From Novosphingobium capsulatum NBRC 12533 (GTDB lineage Bacteria; Pseudomonadota; Alphaproteobacteria; Sphingomonadales; Sphingomonadaceae), in the NCBI RefSeq assembly GCF_001598375.1, contig NZ_BCYV01000009.1:62001-126000 (forward strand): DNA of 64,000 bases. Reading direction: 5' to 3'. This document shows positions 1 to 8,888 of this stretch, piece after piece. The position numbers and the translations under genes were made by a program. Under the pieces are notes generated by a model. It searched no databases. It saw only the letters and a program-made list of their open reading frames with translations, and was not told the DNA's origin. The number at the start of each line of letters is the position of its first letter. The stretch's first letter is position 1.

Positions 1-421
1 CGCCTCTGCCCTCACCGGCATCGATGTCGATCCCGCCGTGGTGCCCAGCATGGTCGATGAATTCCCCGTGCTGTTCGTCGCCGCCGCCCATGCCCAGGGC
101 CGCACGATCACGCGCGGGCTGGAAGAGCTGCGCGTCAAGGAATCCGATCGCATCACGGTCATGCGCGTGGCGCTGGAACTGGCCGGCGCGCGGGTCACCG
201 AAACCGAAGACGGCATGATCATCGATGGCACCGGCGGCACCCCGCTGCCCGGCACGCCGGCTGACGCCAGCGTGGCCACGCACCTCGATCACCGCATTGC
301 CATGTCGATGGCGGTGGCCGGCCTGGCGAGCGCCAATGGCGTGGGCATCGACGATACCCGCCCGATCGCCACGAGCTTCCCGGTGTTCGAACAGTTGATC
401 GCCACGGCCACCGCCGCATGA
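1..421 (+). CDS. aroA: 3-phosphoshikimate 1-carboxyvinyltransferase (EPSP synthase), C-terminal part
   Basis: Partial gene: the open frame (codons in register with position 2) enters from the left edge without a start. EPSP synthase joins shikimate-3-phosphate and phosphoenolpyruvate in the chorismate pathway. The visible last ~139 residues carry the family's C-terminal signatures, including the LRVKESDRI segment near nt 126-155 and the later LDHRIAMS stretch. The stop overlaps the start of the next gene by four bases (ATGA), so translation is probably coupled. The aroA-cmk neighbourhood is conserved in proteobacteria and supports the call. Confidence 0.95.
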   Translation, partial: ASALTGIDVDPAVVPSMVDEFPVLFVAAAHAQGRTITRGLEELRVKESDRITVMRVALELAGARVTETEDGMIIDGTGGTPLPGTPADASVATHLDHRIAMSMAVAGLASANGVGIDDTRPIATSFPVFEQLIATATAA

Positions 422-693
422 CGCTATCGCCGCTTTTCGCCAACATCTGCGGCTTCATCGGCATGGCCTGCATCATCCTGGCCTATGGCTATACCACCCG
501 CGAGGGCGCGCATGGCCGGCGGCCCAATCCGTTCGTGCAGCACGGCACCAATCTGGCCGGTGCCGCGCTGCTGACCGTGTCGCTGATGGTCAACCTCAAC
601 CCCGCCTCGCTGGTGCTGGAAGGGTTCTGGTCGGCTATCGCGCTGTGGGGCCTGGGCAAGGCACTGCACGACAGAAGGAACAAGGCGCGATGA
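418..693 (+). CDS. Small membrane protein, CBU_0592-like
   Basis: A 91-residue protein with two to three hydrophobic segments (roughly residues 8-25, 45-60 and 66-80) and a basic tail. It sits between aroA and cmk with four-base ATGA overlaps on both sides, so it is cotranscribed and probably translationally coupled. The sequence resembles the uncharacterised small CBU_0592-type membrane proteins, but I assign this from general appearance only. Nothing in it points to a catalytic activity. No signal peptide cleavage site is evident, so it is most likely an integral inner-membrane protein. Confidence 0.8.
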   Translation: MTLSPLFANICGFIGMACIILAYGYTTREGAHGRRPNPFVQHGTNLAGAALLTVSLMVNLNPASLVLEGFWSAIALWGLGKALHDRRNKAR

Positions 694-1316
694 TCATCGC
701 CATCGATGGCCCCACTGCATCGGGCAAGGGCACGATCGCCCGCGCGCTGGCCGCCCATTTCGGGCTGCCGCATCTCGATACCGGGCTGCTCTATCGCGCG
801 GTCGGCCGCCAGGTGGCGCTGCAGGGCGGCAACCCCGATGATCCGGCTGACGCGCTGGCCGCCACGGCCTTTCCCGAAAGCCTGCTGGCCGATCCCGATC
901 TGCGCTCGGAAGCGACCGGAGGCCTGGCCAGCCGCGTCTCGATCCACCCGGCGGTGCGCGCTGCCTTGCTGGAGCGGCAGCAGGCCTTTGCCAACCAGCC
1001 GGGCGGCGCGGTGCTCGATGGGCGGGACATCGCCACGGTGATTGCCCCGCACGCCGATGCCAAGCTTTACGTGACCGCCAGCGTGGCCTCGCGCGCGCTG
1101 CGCCGCTGGGCGGAAATGACCGGCCAGGGCCGCACCGTCTCCCGCGAAGAGATCGAGGCAGACCTGGCCGCGCGCGACGCCCGCGATGCCGGCCGTGCCA
1201 CGGCGCCGCTGCGCCAGGCACCGGGGGCAGCCTTGCTCGATACCTCGGCCCTGGGGCGCGAAGCCGCCGTGGCGGCCGCCATTGCGCTGGTGGAAAAGCA
1301 GCTCGCCGCGCGCTGA
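690..1316 (+). CDS. cmk: Cytidylate kinase
   Basis: 208 residues, the usual length for bacterial CMP kinase, which phosphorylates CMP/dCMP with ATP in the cytoplasm. The P-loop GPTASGKGT is at residues 7-15 and the GRDIATV motif of the family follows mid-protein. I chose the ATG at 690, not the upstream in-frame start at 645, because it begins directly at the MIIAIDGP core and overlaps the previous stop as ATGA. In many proteobacteria rpsA follows cmk; here a PilZ gene follows instead, so ribosomal protein S1 must be encoded elsewhere. Confidence 0.95.
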   Translation: MIIAIDGPTASGKGTIARALAAHFGLPHLDTGLLYRAVGRQVALQGGNPDDPADALAATAFPESLLADPDLRSEATGGLASRVSIHPAVRAALLERQQAFANQPGGAVLDGRDIATVIAPHADAKLYVTASVASRALRRWAEMTGQGRTVSREEIEADLAARDARDAGRATAPLRQAPGAALLDTSALGREAAVAAAIALVEKQLAAR

Positions 1317-1415
1317 TCCTTGCGCGGTTCGCAAGGTAATCTGCGCGGGCCGCTGAAACCTGCCCGGCATCCGCCGTTCTTCCCGGTCAAAGGCATTTGG
1401 CCAGTGGAGAACACC

Positions 1416-1841
1416 ATGTTTCGCAAGCAGGAATTGGATGCAACCGGCCCGCGCGAAGGCGGCCCCGGCATGCCGCCCACGCCCGGCGCGAACAGCGCAG
1501 AGGCGCGCCGCTTCCCCCGCATCGGCGTGGAACTGCCCGTGCGCGTCAAGCATGGGCTGGTGCGGGCTACCGTCATGCTCAAGGATCTGACGCCCTATGG
1601 CGCGCGGATCGAGGGACTCGAAAAGCAGCGCATCGGTGAGCCGATCATGCTGATGCTACCTGGCCTCAAGCCCAAGCTGGCGTTCATCGCCTGGTCCGAG
1701 CCGATGACCTCGGGCCTGGAGTTCGATCATCCGCTGCATGAAGACGTGTTCGCCACGCTGATCAGCGATTTTGCCGTGGGCCATCACCGCCGCATGGCGC
1801 TGGGCCGCCCGGCCAAGCCCAGCATCCGCGACGCCGCCTGA
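1416..1841 (+). CDS. PilZ domain protein
   Basis: 141 residues. After a ~30-residue unstructured N-terminus comes RRFPRIGVELPVRV, matching the RxxxR-type c-di-GMP-binding start of PilZ domains, and then a typical beta-barrel pattern (YGARIEG, ...PLHEDVF). The likely role is a cytoplasmic c-di-GMP receptor. The start at 1416 is preceded by GTGGAGA and leaves a 99-base gap after cmk; the longer frame from 1320 lacks a ribosome site. A GGDEF-EAL enzyme that could make or break c-di-GMP lies at 19829-21517, though a link is only inference. Confidence 0.8.
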   Translation: MFRKQELDATGPREGGPGMPPTPGANSAEARRFPRIGVELPVRVKHGLVRATVMLKDLTPYGARIEGLEKQRIGEPIMLMLPGLKPKLAFIAWSEPMTSGLEFDHPLHEDVFATLISDFAVGHHRRMALGRPAKPSIRDAA

Positions 1842-2000
1842 CCCTTGGCGCGCAAAGCCCCGATGCCTGCCCTAATTGCCCCGCAAGACCGGCAATTGGC
1901 CGCAGCGCGCGGCTTGGCCATGGACGCGGGCGCGCGGCGGGGTTACGGGGCTGGCCATGCGCCCTGCCCCGCCGCCCGCTGACCTGAACGCGCCGTCTTG

Positions 2001-3161
2001 ATGCAGCAACGCCTCCATCATCTCGATGCAGCGCGCGCGGTCCTGCTCCTGCTGGGCATTCCCTTTCACGTCGGCACCACCGCCACGATGATCCTGTCGC
2101 CGGGCTTTCCCGCCTGGATGGCCAATCCGGTGCTGGGGGTGGGCCTGTCGTTCATCCATTCCTTCCGCATGTCAGCCTTCTTCATCCTGGCCGGCTATTT
2201 CTCCGGCATGGCCAGCGCCCGGCGCGGGCGGCGGTCATGGCTGGGCGATCGGATGATGCGCGTGGCGCTGCCGCTGGTGGCCAGCATCGCCAGCCTGGCG
2301 GTGATCCAGTATCACCTCAAAGTCATGCTCTCGGCCGCCTGGGCGCCGGGGCTCTATGGCTGGCCACTGGCGTTCGAACACCTGTGGTTCCTGATCGTGC
2401 TGCTGGCCTTCATCTTTACCTATGCGCTCCGCCCACGCCGTGCCTTCGTGCCCGATGGCGTGTGGCGGCCGCTGCTGGGGCTGGATCGCGGCACCTGGCC
2501 GATCCCGCTGCTGGCGCTGGCCGCCTGGGGCGCGGGGCTTGCCTGGGGCGCACAGGTGCTGGGCCTGCAAGACAACGAGGCGGTGTTCGAGCAGGAACTG
2601 CTGCTGCGCTATGGCCAATATCTCCCCGCGTTCGCGATCGGCGCGCTGGGCTGGCGGCTCAAGCTGGGCAACCGGCTGTTCGCATTCGAGGGGCGTTGGC
2701 CCTGGTTCGCGGCGCCGCCATTGATGCTGGGGCATTTCCTGCTCGACCCGCTGGTGCGCCCGCATCTGGGCTGGGAAGGCGATCCCGCACCGGCGCTGCG
2801 CATCGTGGATGGCGCCCTGGCCTGCGCGCTGACCTATGCCATGTCACTGATCGTGTTCCGCCTTTTGGCGCACCTGTTCGATCGGCCCAGCCGCACCGTC
2901 TCGTTCCTGGTGGACGGCGCCATGGCGATCTATCTGTTCCACATGATCGTGGCGATGCTGGTGATCCTGGGGCTGGCAAAGCTGGGCGCGGCGGACTGGC
3001 CCTTTCCCACCATGCAGTGGGCCGCGCTTTCGGTGCTGGTGCTGGGCCTGTCGATCCTGGTATTCCTGGTGGTGCGGCGCATTCCGCTGCTCGCGGTGGT
3101 CTTCGGCGGGCAGCGCCTGGCCCCACGCACGCGCGGCGATGCCTCCGCCAAAACCGGCTGA
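2001..3161 (+). CDS. Acyltransferase family 3 membrane protein (OpgC-like)
   Basis: 386 residues with about ten hydrophobic helices. The N-terminus QQRLHHLDAARAVLLLLGIPFH has the R/D/R...H layout of the acyltransferase-3 family (O-acylation of glucans, polysaccharides or lipids at the inner membrane). Overall style is closest to the OpgC/MdoC subgroup that modifies osmoregulated periplasmic glucans, but the substrate cannot be read from sequence. The ATG at 2001 was chosen over the TTG just before it. It is monocistronic, with ~160 bases of non-coding DNA upstream and ~140 downstream. Confidence 0.8.
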   Translation: MQQRLHHLDAARAVLLLLGIPFHVGTTATMILSPGFPAWMANPVLGVGLSFIHSFRMSAFFILAGYFSGMASARRGRRSWLGDRMMRVALPLVASIASLAVIQYHLKVMLSAAWAPGLYGWPLAFEHLWFLIVLLAFIFTYALRPRRAFVPDGVWRPLLGLDRGTWPIPLLALAAWGAGLAWGAQVLGLQDNEAVFEQELLLRYGQYLPAFAIGALGWRLKLGNRLFAFEGRWPWFAAPPLMLGHFLLDPLVRPHLGWEGDPAPALRIVDGALACALTYAMSLIVFRLLAHLFDRPSRTVSFLVDGAMAIYLFHMIVAMLVILGLAKLGAADWPFPTMQWAALSVLVLGLSILVFLVVRRIPLLAVVFGGQRLAPRTRGDASAKTG

Positions 3162-3303
3162 ATGGCTTGCATTCCGGCCCAGAAGGGCTAAGGGCCACCT
3201 CTCTTGCGCGCGAATCGCCGCGGGAGAAGGAAGAAAGCCGGAGGGGCCCCGCAATCCCGCGGACAAGCCAGCGATCGGTTAGACTAGATAAAGGACGCGA
3301 AGC

Positions 3304-3666
3304 ATGCCGCTTTACGAGCATGTGTTTCTGGCGCGCCAGGATCTGAGCCAGGCTCAGGTCGATGCGCTTGCCGCTACCGCCACCGAAATCGTGGAATCGA
3401 ACCAGGGCAAGGTCACCAAGACCGAAACCTGGGGCCTGCGCTCGCTGGCCTACAAGATCCAGAAGAACCGCAAGGCGCACTTCGTGATGCTCAACATCGA
3501 GGCCCCCGCGGGCGTCGTGGCCGAGCTGGAACGCCAGACCGCGATCAACGAAGACGTCATCCGCTACATGACCGTGCGCGTGGAAGAACACGAAGCCGGC
3601 CCGTCGGTGATGATGCGCAAGAACGACCGCGAACGCAGCCGTCGTCGCGAACGCGAAGGGGAATAA
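3304..3666 (+). CDS. rpsF: 30S ribosomal protein S6
   Basis: 120 residues. The N-terminus ([15 protein letters not shown]) and core ([27 protein letters not shown]) are diagnostic of bacterial S6, which binds the 30S platform together with S18. It has an Arg/Glu-rich tail, as often seen in alphaproteobacteria. It is the first gene of the rpsF-rpsR-rplI operon; the next gene starts three bases after the stop. The ~140-base gap upstream probably holds the promoter. Confidence 0.98.
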   Translation: MPLYEHVFLARQDLSQAQVDALAATATEIVESNQGKVTKTETWGLRSLAYKIQKNRKAHFVMLNIEAPAGVVAELERQTAINEDVIRYMTVRVEEHEAGPSVMMRKNDRERSRRREREGE

Positions 3667-3669
3667 GCC

Positions 3670-3894
3670 ATGGCTCGTCCGTTTTTCCGCCGTCGCAAGA
3701 GCTGCCCCTTCTCGGGCAAGAACGCTCCGAAGATCGACTACAAGGATGTGCGCCTGCTTCAGGGTTTCATGTCCGAACGTGGCAAGATCGTCCCGTCGCG
3801 CATCACCGCCGTTTCGGCGAAGAAGCAGCGTGAGCTGAGCCAGGCGATCAAGCGCGCCCGGCACATCGGCCTCCTGCCCTACATCGTGAAGTAA
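3670..3894 (+). CDS. rpsR: 30S ribosomal protein S18
   Basis: 74 residues, standard S18 length. The sequence contains the conserved [12 protein letters not shown] and [22 protein letters not shown] stretches that bind 16S rRNA and S6. It lies tightly between rpsF and rplI with 3- and 12-base gaps. No zinc-binding cysteine set is visible, apart from one Cys in the N-terminal KSCPFSG segment. Confidence 0.98.
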   Translation: MARPFFRRRKSCPFSGKNAPKIDYKDVRLLQGFMSERGKIVPSRITAVSAKKQRELSQAIKRARHIGLLPYIVK

Positions 3895-3906
3895 GGAGCG
3901 CCAGCC

Positions 3907-4500
3907 ATGCAGATCATCCTGCTCGAGCGCATCGAAAAGCTCGGCCACATCGGCGATGAAGTTTCCGTCAAGGACGGTTACGCCCGCAATTTCCTTCTTC
4001 CCAACAAGAAGGCCCTGCGCGCCAACGAAGCCAACCGCAAGGTCTTCGAAGCCAACCGCGCCCGCATCGAAGCTGAAAACGCGGCGCGCCGCGAAGAAGC
4101 CAAGGGCGAAGCCGGCTCGGTCGAAGGCAAGGAAGTGGTGCTCATCCGCGCCTCGTCCAACTCTGGCCAGCTCTATGGTTCGGTTTCGGTGCGCGACATC
4201 GTCGACGCCCTGATCGCCGATGGCGCCAAGGTTTCCAAGTCGATGATCGTGCTCGAACGCCCGATCAAGACCATCGGCCTGTTCGACGTGCGCGTTTCGC
4301 TGCACCCCGAAGTGTCGGTCAACGTCAAGGTGAACGTCGCCCGTTCGCCTGACGAAGCCGAGCTGCAGTCGAAGGGTGTCGACGTGATCGACGCCATGTT
4401 CGAAGGCGACACCGGCGGTTTCACCGAAGAATACGATCCCAATGCCGAACCGGGCGAAATCCCGACCGACCTGCTCGACGAGGGCGAAGCGCAAGCCTGA
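3907..4500 (+). CDS. rplI: 50S ribosomal protein L9
   Basis: 197 residues. The N-domain (MQIILLERIEKLGHIGDEVSVKDGYARNFLLP) is canonical for L9, followed by the connecting helix and the C-terminal RNA-binding domain. It is longer than the ~150 residues of E. coli L9 because of a ~45-residue acidic tail (EEYDPNAEPGEIPTDLLDEGE), an extension common in alphaproteobacteria. It is the last gene of the S6-S18-L9 operon and is followed by a clear intrinsic terminator. Confidence 0.97.
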   Translation: MQIILLERIEKLGHIGDEVSVKDGYARNFLLPNKKALRANEANRKVFEANRARIEAENAARREEAKGEAGSVEGKEVVLIRASSNSGQLYGSVSVRDIVDALIADGAKVSKSMIVLERPIKTIGLFDVRVSLHPEVSVNVKVNVARSPDEAELQSKGVDVIDAMFEGDTGGFTEEYDPNAEPGEIPTDLLDEGEAQA

Positions 4501-4529
4501 TCCCGTCGTTGCCGGCATTGGCAGCAAAC

Positions 4530-4564
4530 AAAAAAGGCGCTCCCTCACCGGGGCGCCTTTTTTG
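4530..4564 (+). terminator. Intrinsic terminator after rplI
   Basis: A run of six A, stem GGCGC, a 12-base loop, stem GCGCC and a run of six T. It lies 30 bases after the rplI stop and closes the rpsF-rpsR-rplI operon. The symmetrical A and T runs make it potentially bidirectional, but the genes on both sides are on the + strand. Confidence 0.85.
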
Positions 4565-4627
4565 CTGGGCAGCATGCGGTGTTGCCGCTGCCCTTGCGCT
4601 GTCATCGTGCTGCGCTACATCGAAGGC

Positions 4628-6091
4628 ATGAACGCAAGCGACATTTTCACCGCCACCTCTCCTGCTGCCATCATTGCCGAACTCGCCGCCCGCCATGAAG
4701 CGGCCTGCGCCCGGCTGCGCGGCGATATCACCCGCTATATCGCCGATGGCACCCTGCCCGATCCGGCCGTGCGCCAGAACGGCGCCTATTGCTATCCCGA
4801 ACTGCGCCTGCACTTTGCCGGGGTCAGCCATGGCACCGCCGCCGGCCGCGCCTTTGGCCGCCTGACACGGCCGGGCAGCTATGCCACCACCATCACCCGC
4901 CCCGCGCTGTTTGCCGATTACCTGGAAGAACAGCTGGGCCTGCTGATGGTGGACTATGAGGTGACGCTGGAAGTGGCGACCTCGGCCCAGGAAATCCCCT
5001 TTCCCTATGTGGTCGATGGCAGCCTGGGTTTTGGCTCGGTCTCGCCCAACGACCTCGCCAAGCATTTCCCCACCACGGACCTCGCCCATATCGGCGACGA
5101 GATCGCCGATGCGCTCGATGCCAGCCTCGATGGCGGGGCGGGCGCGGCGCCGCTGGCGCTGTTCGACGGCCTGCGCACCGATTTCAGCCTGGCCCGCCTG
5201 GCGCATTACACCGGCACCAACCCGGCCGATTTCCAGCGCTATATCCTGTTTACCAACTATCATCGCTATGTTGACGAGTTCGTCGATTGGGCTGGCCGCC
5301 AGCTGGGCCAGGATGAATTCGTCGCACTGACCGGTGCGGGTGGCCTGGCGCTCGATGCGGCCACGCCCCACGCCCGCGAGCGCCTGTCTGATACCGCCTG
5401 GCGCCGCCACCAGATGCCGGCCTATCACCTGATCCGCCCGGATCGCTCGGGCATCACCCTGGTCAACATCGGCGTCGGCCCGTCCAACGCCAAGACGATC
5501 TGCGACCACCTGGCCGTGCTGCGCCCCGAAGCCTGGCTGATGATCGGCCACTGCGGCGGCCTGCGCCCCACACAGAAGATCGGCGACTATGTGCTGGCCC
5601 ATGCCTATCTGCGCGATGATCACGTGCTGGATGACGTGTTGCCGCCCGAAATCCCAGTGCCGGCCATCGCCGAAGTGCAGGTGGCGCTGGCCCAGGCCGC
5701 CGAAGTGGTCAGCGGCAGCGGCGGGGCAGACCTCAAGACGCGCATGCGCACCGGCACGATCGTGACCACCGACGATCGCAACTGGGAACTGCGCTATGCC
5801 CATTCCGCCCGCCGCCTCAGCCTGAGCCGCGCTGTCGGGATCGACATGGAAAGCGCCACGATCGCCGCGCAAGGCTATCGCTTCCGCGTGCCCTATGGCA
5901 CGCTGCTGTGCGTGTCGGACAAGCCGCTGCACGGCGAGATCAAGCTGCCCGGCCAGGCCAACCGCTTTTACGAAGAAGCGATTGCCGCCCACCTGGAAAT
6001 CGGCACCACCGCCTGCGCCCTGCTCCGCGCCGAGGGCGACCGCCTGCACAGCCGCAAGCTGCGCGCGTTCAACGAGCCGCCGTTCCGGTGA
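4628..6091 (+). CDS. amn: AMP nucleosidase
   Basis: 487 residues, matching the ~484 of the E. coli enzyme, which hydrolyses AMP to adenine and ribose 5-phosphate. The N-terminal AMP-nucleosidase domain is followed from about residue 260 by a nucleoside-phosphorylase-like fold, with NIGVGPSNAKT, MIGHCGGLRPTQKIGDYVLAHAYLR and IDMESATIAAQGYR as the catalytic-domain signatures. The start at 4628 was chosen because the upstream in-frame codons run through the rplI tail and terminator. It is transcribed alone. Confidence 0.93.
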   Translation: MNASDIFTATSPAAIIAELAARHEAACARLRGDITRYIADGTLPDPAVRQNGAYCYPELRLHFAGVSHGTAAGRAFGRLTRPGSYATTITRPALFADYLEEQLGLLMVDYEVTLEVATSAQEIPFPYVVDGSLGFGSVSPNDLAKHFPTTDLAHIGDEIADALDASLDGGAGAAPLALFDGLRTDFSLARLAHYTGTNPADFQRYILFTNYHRYVDEFVDWAGRQLGQDEFVALTGAGGLALDAATPHARERLSDTAWRRHQMPAYHLIRPDRSGITLVNIGVGPSNAKTICDHLAVLRPEAWLMIGHCGGLRPTQKIGDYVLAHAYLRDDHVLDDVLPPEIPVPAIAEVQVALAQAAEVVSGSGGADLKTRMRTGTIVTTDDRNWELRYAHSARRLSLSRAVGIDMESATIAAQGYRFRVPYGTLLCVSDKPLHGEIKLPGQANRFYEEAIAAHLEIGTTACALLRAEGDRLHSRKLRAFNEPPFR

Positions 6092-6135
6092 TGGCCTGCG
6101 GGTTGGGCGCACCTCCCAACTTCCCAGCCATCGTC

Positions 6136-6221
6136 ACCCCGGACTTGATCCGGGGTCCCGCTTCTTTGGCTAAACCAAAGCAAGCGGAATAAAGCTGGCC
6201 CCCGGATCAAGCCCGGGGTGC
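6136..6221. repeat. Inverted pair of REP-like palindromes
   Basis: Two copies of a GC-rich palindrome face each other: CCCCGGACTTGATCCGGGG at 6137-6155 and its reverse-oriented relative (CCCCCGGATCAAGCCCGGGG) at 6199-6218. Together they could fold into one large cruciform or RNA hairpin. This motif is a familiar scattered intergenic repeat in alphaproteobacteria. It sits between the convergent ends of amn and the YbjN-like gene, a typical REP position. Confidence 0.8.
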
Positions 6222-6260
6222 CGTAGGAGAGTGTGCGCAGGGGCGAGCCGCCCGTCGATT

Positions 6261-6782
6261 TCAGCGCGCTGCGCTGGCCAGCTGCGGGTGGCCGGATGCG
6301 GGGAACACCTCGCTGCCGATCGAATCGAGCGCCATGCGATAGGATTTGACCACCATGGCAAACACCGAGGTATCAATCCCGCTGCCAGTGATCACGTCCC
6401 ATGACACGGTGACAGACTTGTCTGCCGCCACCGAGACCGCGCCAAAGCGGTTGGCGTTGACGAAAGCCACGGCCTTTTCCGCGTCAAACGGGCGTTCCGG
6501 GTGGAAGCTGCTGGAAAACTGCAGCGACTGGCAGGCGCCGTGCGTCACCTCGTTGCAGTCATAGAACACCACTTGCGAACGCCAGCCGCCGATATCGACC
6601 GTCACTAGGGGATCGCCCGAGGAATCCTGCCCCAGCGTGGCGGCATATCCCTGCGCCTTGAGCGCGGTGACCACGCTGGCGGGCGTCATGGCCGAAACGG
6701 TTTCCGCCTGCGCGCTGGGCGCGGTGGCGAGCAGGATGCCGCCAACAACAGCGCAAGCAATGGCGGGAAGTTTGATTTCCAT
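6261..6782 (-). CDS. Secreted YbjN-domain protein
   Basis: 173 residues. The start at 6782 gives a clean signal peptide (MEIKLPAIACAVVGGILLATAPSAQA, cleavage around residue 26), with GAGG nine bases upstream. The mature part (VVTALKAQGYAATLG..., SLQFSSSFHP, VNANRFGAVSVAADKSVTVSWDV) follows the pattern of the YbjN-like family, a fold resembling type III secretion chaperones that is common in alphaproteobacterial periplasmic proteins of unknown function. Two Cys in the middle (YDCNEVTHGACQ) could form a disulfide. No operon partner. Confidence 0.7.
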   Translation of the reverse strand: MEIKLPAIACAVVGGILLATAPSAQAETVSAMTPASVVTALKAQGYAATLGQDSSGDPLVTVDIGGWRSQVVFYDCNEVTHGACQSLQFSSSFHPERPFDAEKAVAFVNANRFGAVSVAADKSVTVSWDVITGSGIDTSVFAMVVKSYRMALDSIGSEVFPASGHPQLASAAR

Positions 6783-6901
6783 CCCCAGCATCCTCAACAT
6801 GTGTGTTCTGTTTTGTTGAGCAAAGCGTCTCATACCTACAGGGGCGTGGCAAGCGCGTAAATTCACCCTGTGAAATCCATGGCTTGCGCTGCACCGCACG
6901 C

Positions 6902-6937
6902 AAAAAGAGGCCGGATTCACCCGGGAATCCGGCCTCT
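6902..6937 (-). terminator. Intrinsic terminator of the M2 peptidase gene
   Basis: Inverted repeat AGAGGCCGGATTC / GAATCCGGCCTCT with a short loop. Read on the minus strand it is followed by a run of five T. It lies 36 bases beyond the peptidase stop codon. Confidence 0.88.
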
Positions 6938-6972
6938 CGCCTGGCTTTATGCGCCGTGTTGCGACGCGGGAT

Positions 6973-8808
6973 TTACCAGCCGCAGTCCGCGCCCGCGTTC
7001 TGCTTCCTCAGCCACGCGGTGAGTGGCGCGAAATAGCGCAGCATGGCCCCGCCGCTCATCTCGCGCGTGCCGGTGAACACCTGCAGCGCATCGGGCCAGG
7101 GCTTGGACGCGCCCATCTTGAGCATGGCATCGAGCTTGGCCCCGACCTTGGGATTGCCATAGAAGCTGCAACGGTGCAGCGGGCCCTTCCAGCCGGCTTC
7201 CTTGCACGCCGCTTCATAGAACTGGAACTGCAGGATGCGCGCCAGGAAATAGCGGGTGTAGGGCACGCCCGCCGGCACGTGGTACTTCGCCCCCGGATCA
7301 AAGGCATCGGCCCCGCGCGGCCCCGGTGGCACCACGCCCTGGTAGGACAGGCGCATCTCGTTCCACGCCTTTTCATAATCGGCCGGCGCGATCTGGCCCG
7401 AGAACACGCCCCAGCGCCAGCGATCGATCAACAGGCCGAACGGCAGGAACGCCACCTTGTCCATCGCCTGGCGCAGCAGCAGGCCGATATCCTTGTCAGG
7501 GCCGGGCACCTTGGACGGATCGAGCAGCCCGAGCTTTACCAGGTAATCGGGCGTGATCGACAGCGCCATGGTATCGCCGATCGCCTCGTGAAAGCCATCG
7601 TTGGCCCCTTCCATGTACCAGCGCGAAGGCTGCTGGTTGTAGGCGCGCTGATAGAAATTGTGGCCGAGTTCGTGATGGATGGTCACGAAATCCGAGGCAT
7701 CGACCTTGATGCACATCTTGATGCGCAGGTCATCGACATTGTCGAGATCCCAGGCCGAGGCATGGCACACCACATCGCGGTCACGCGGCTTGGTGAACTG
7801 CGAGCGCTGCCAGAACGTGGCAGGCAGCGGCTGGAAACCCAGCGAGGTGTAGAAGCCCTCCCCGGTCTTGACCATCTTGAGCGGGTCATAGCCCTTGTCC
7901 TTGAGCAGGCCGGTCAGGTCATAGCCGATGTCGCCTGCACCCTGCGGGGCGACCACATCGTAAATGCCGCCCCACTCCTGCGCCCACATATTGCCCAGCA
8001 GATCGGCGCGGATCGGGCCTTTCTTGGGCTGCACCGCGTCGCCATACTTGGCATTGAGCTTGCCGCGCACATAGCAGTGCAACTGCTGGTAGAGCGGGCG
8101 CACTTCGCCCCAGACCTTTTCGGTCATCGCGGCGAACTGGTCCGGCGTCATGTCATAATTGGCGCGCCACAGCGCGCCGGTATCAGGATAGCCCAGCTCG
8201 CGCGCGCCGGCGTTGGCGATCTCGACCATCTTGGCATAGTCAGCCTTCATCGGCGTGCCGACGCTGTCGTGCCACGACAGCCACATTTCCTTGAGTTCAT
8301 CCGGGTTGCGATCGGTGGCCATCGCCTCTTCGATATCGCTGCCGTTGATCGGCTGACCGCGCAGGGTGCCGTGGCCCTTGCCGTAAAGGCCTTGGATGCG
8401 CGCCTGCAACGCGGCGAATTGCTCGGCCGCGCCGGGGGTGGACGGCGCCGGGCTGGTGATCTGGGTACGGATCATCGTCAGCTTGCGCGGGGTTTCGGGC
8501 GACAGGCCCGGCACCTTGGCAAATTCGGCGGCCTGCTTGGCCTGCGCCACCTGCAGCTTGCTCATCGTCGCGCCGGCATCGGCGGTGATCTGGGCAGTAT
8601 CGTCGGTGATATAGGTCTCATAGACCCATTCGGCGCGGCCCGAGGTGACCGTCTGATCGGCATAGGCCTTGTCAGCCTGGGCCAGCCAGGCATCGACCGT
8701 GGCCGGGGTTGCAGCAGACGGCGCAGCTGTGGTGGGTGCAGCGGCCAGTGCCGCAGGCGCGGCCAGCGTGGCCGCCACCAGCGCGAGGGTGGAAACAAGG
8801 GACTTCAT
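6973..8808 (-). CDS. M2 family peptidyl-dipeptidase A (bacterial ACE homologue)
   Basis: 611 residues. It begins with a signal peptide (MKSLVSTLALVAATLAAPAALA), so the enzyme is exported. The zinc site is intact: HELGH at 379-383 and the downstream glutamate ligand in FHEAIGD at about 408, the HEXXH...E spacing of angiotensin-converting-enzyme-type M2 peptidases that remove C-terminal dipeptides. The substrate in this bacterium is unknown, most likely environmental or cell-wall peptides. The start at 8808 was chosen over longer frames because it gives the signal peptide. It is monocistronic with its own terminator. Confidence 0.93.
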   Translation of the reverse strand: MKSLVSTLALVAATLAAPAALAAAPTTAAPSAATPATVDAWLAQADKAYADQTVTSGRAEWVYETYITDDTAQITADAGATMSKLQVAQAKQAAEFAKVPGLSPETPRKLTMIRTQITSPAPSTPGAAEQFAALQARIQGLYGKGHGTLRGQPINGSDIEEAMATDRNPDELKEMWLSWHDSVGTPMKADYAKMVEIANAGARELGYPDTGALWRANYDMTPDQFAAMTEKVWGEVRPLYQQLHCYVRGKLNAKYGDAVQPKKGPIRADLLGNMWAQEWGGIYDVVAPQGAGDIGYDLTGLLKDKGYDPLKMVKTGEGFYTSLGFQPLPATFWQRSQFTKPRDRDVVCHASAWDLDNVDDLRIKMCIKVDASDFVTIHHELGHNFYQRAYNQQPSRWYMEGANDGFHEAIGDTMALSITPDYLVKLGLLDPSKVPGPDKDIGLLLRQAMDKVAFLPFGLLIDRWRWGVFSGQIAPADYEKAWNEMRLSYQGVVPPGPRGADAFDPGAKYHVPAGVPYTRYFLARILQFQFYEAACKEAGWKGPLHRCSFYGNPKVGAKLDAMLKMGASKPWPDALQVFTGTREMSGGAMLRYFAPLTAWLRKQNAGADCGW

Positions 8809-8888
8809 CTTGGGGGCACTCCCTGAACCGGTCCGCCACGCGCGCGGCGTGGCCATTGCCGGTGGGGTGCCGCCCAAACGGGCCCAGG

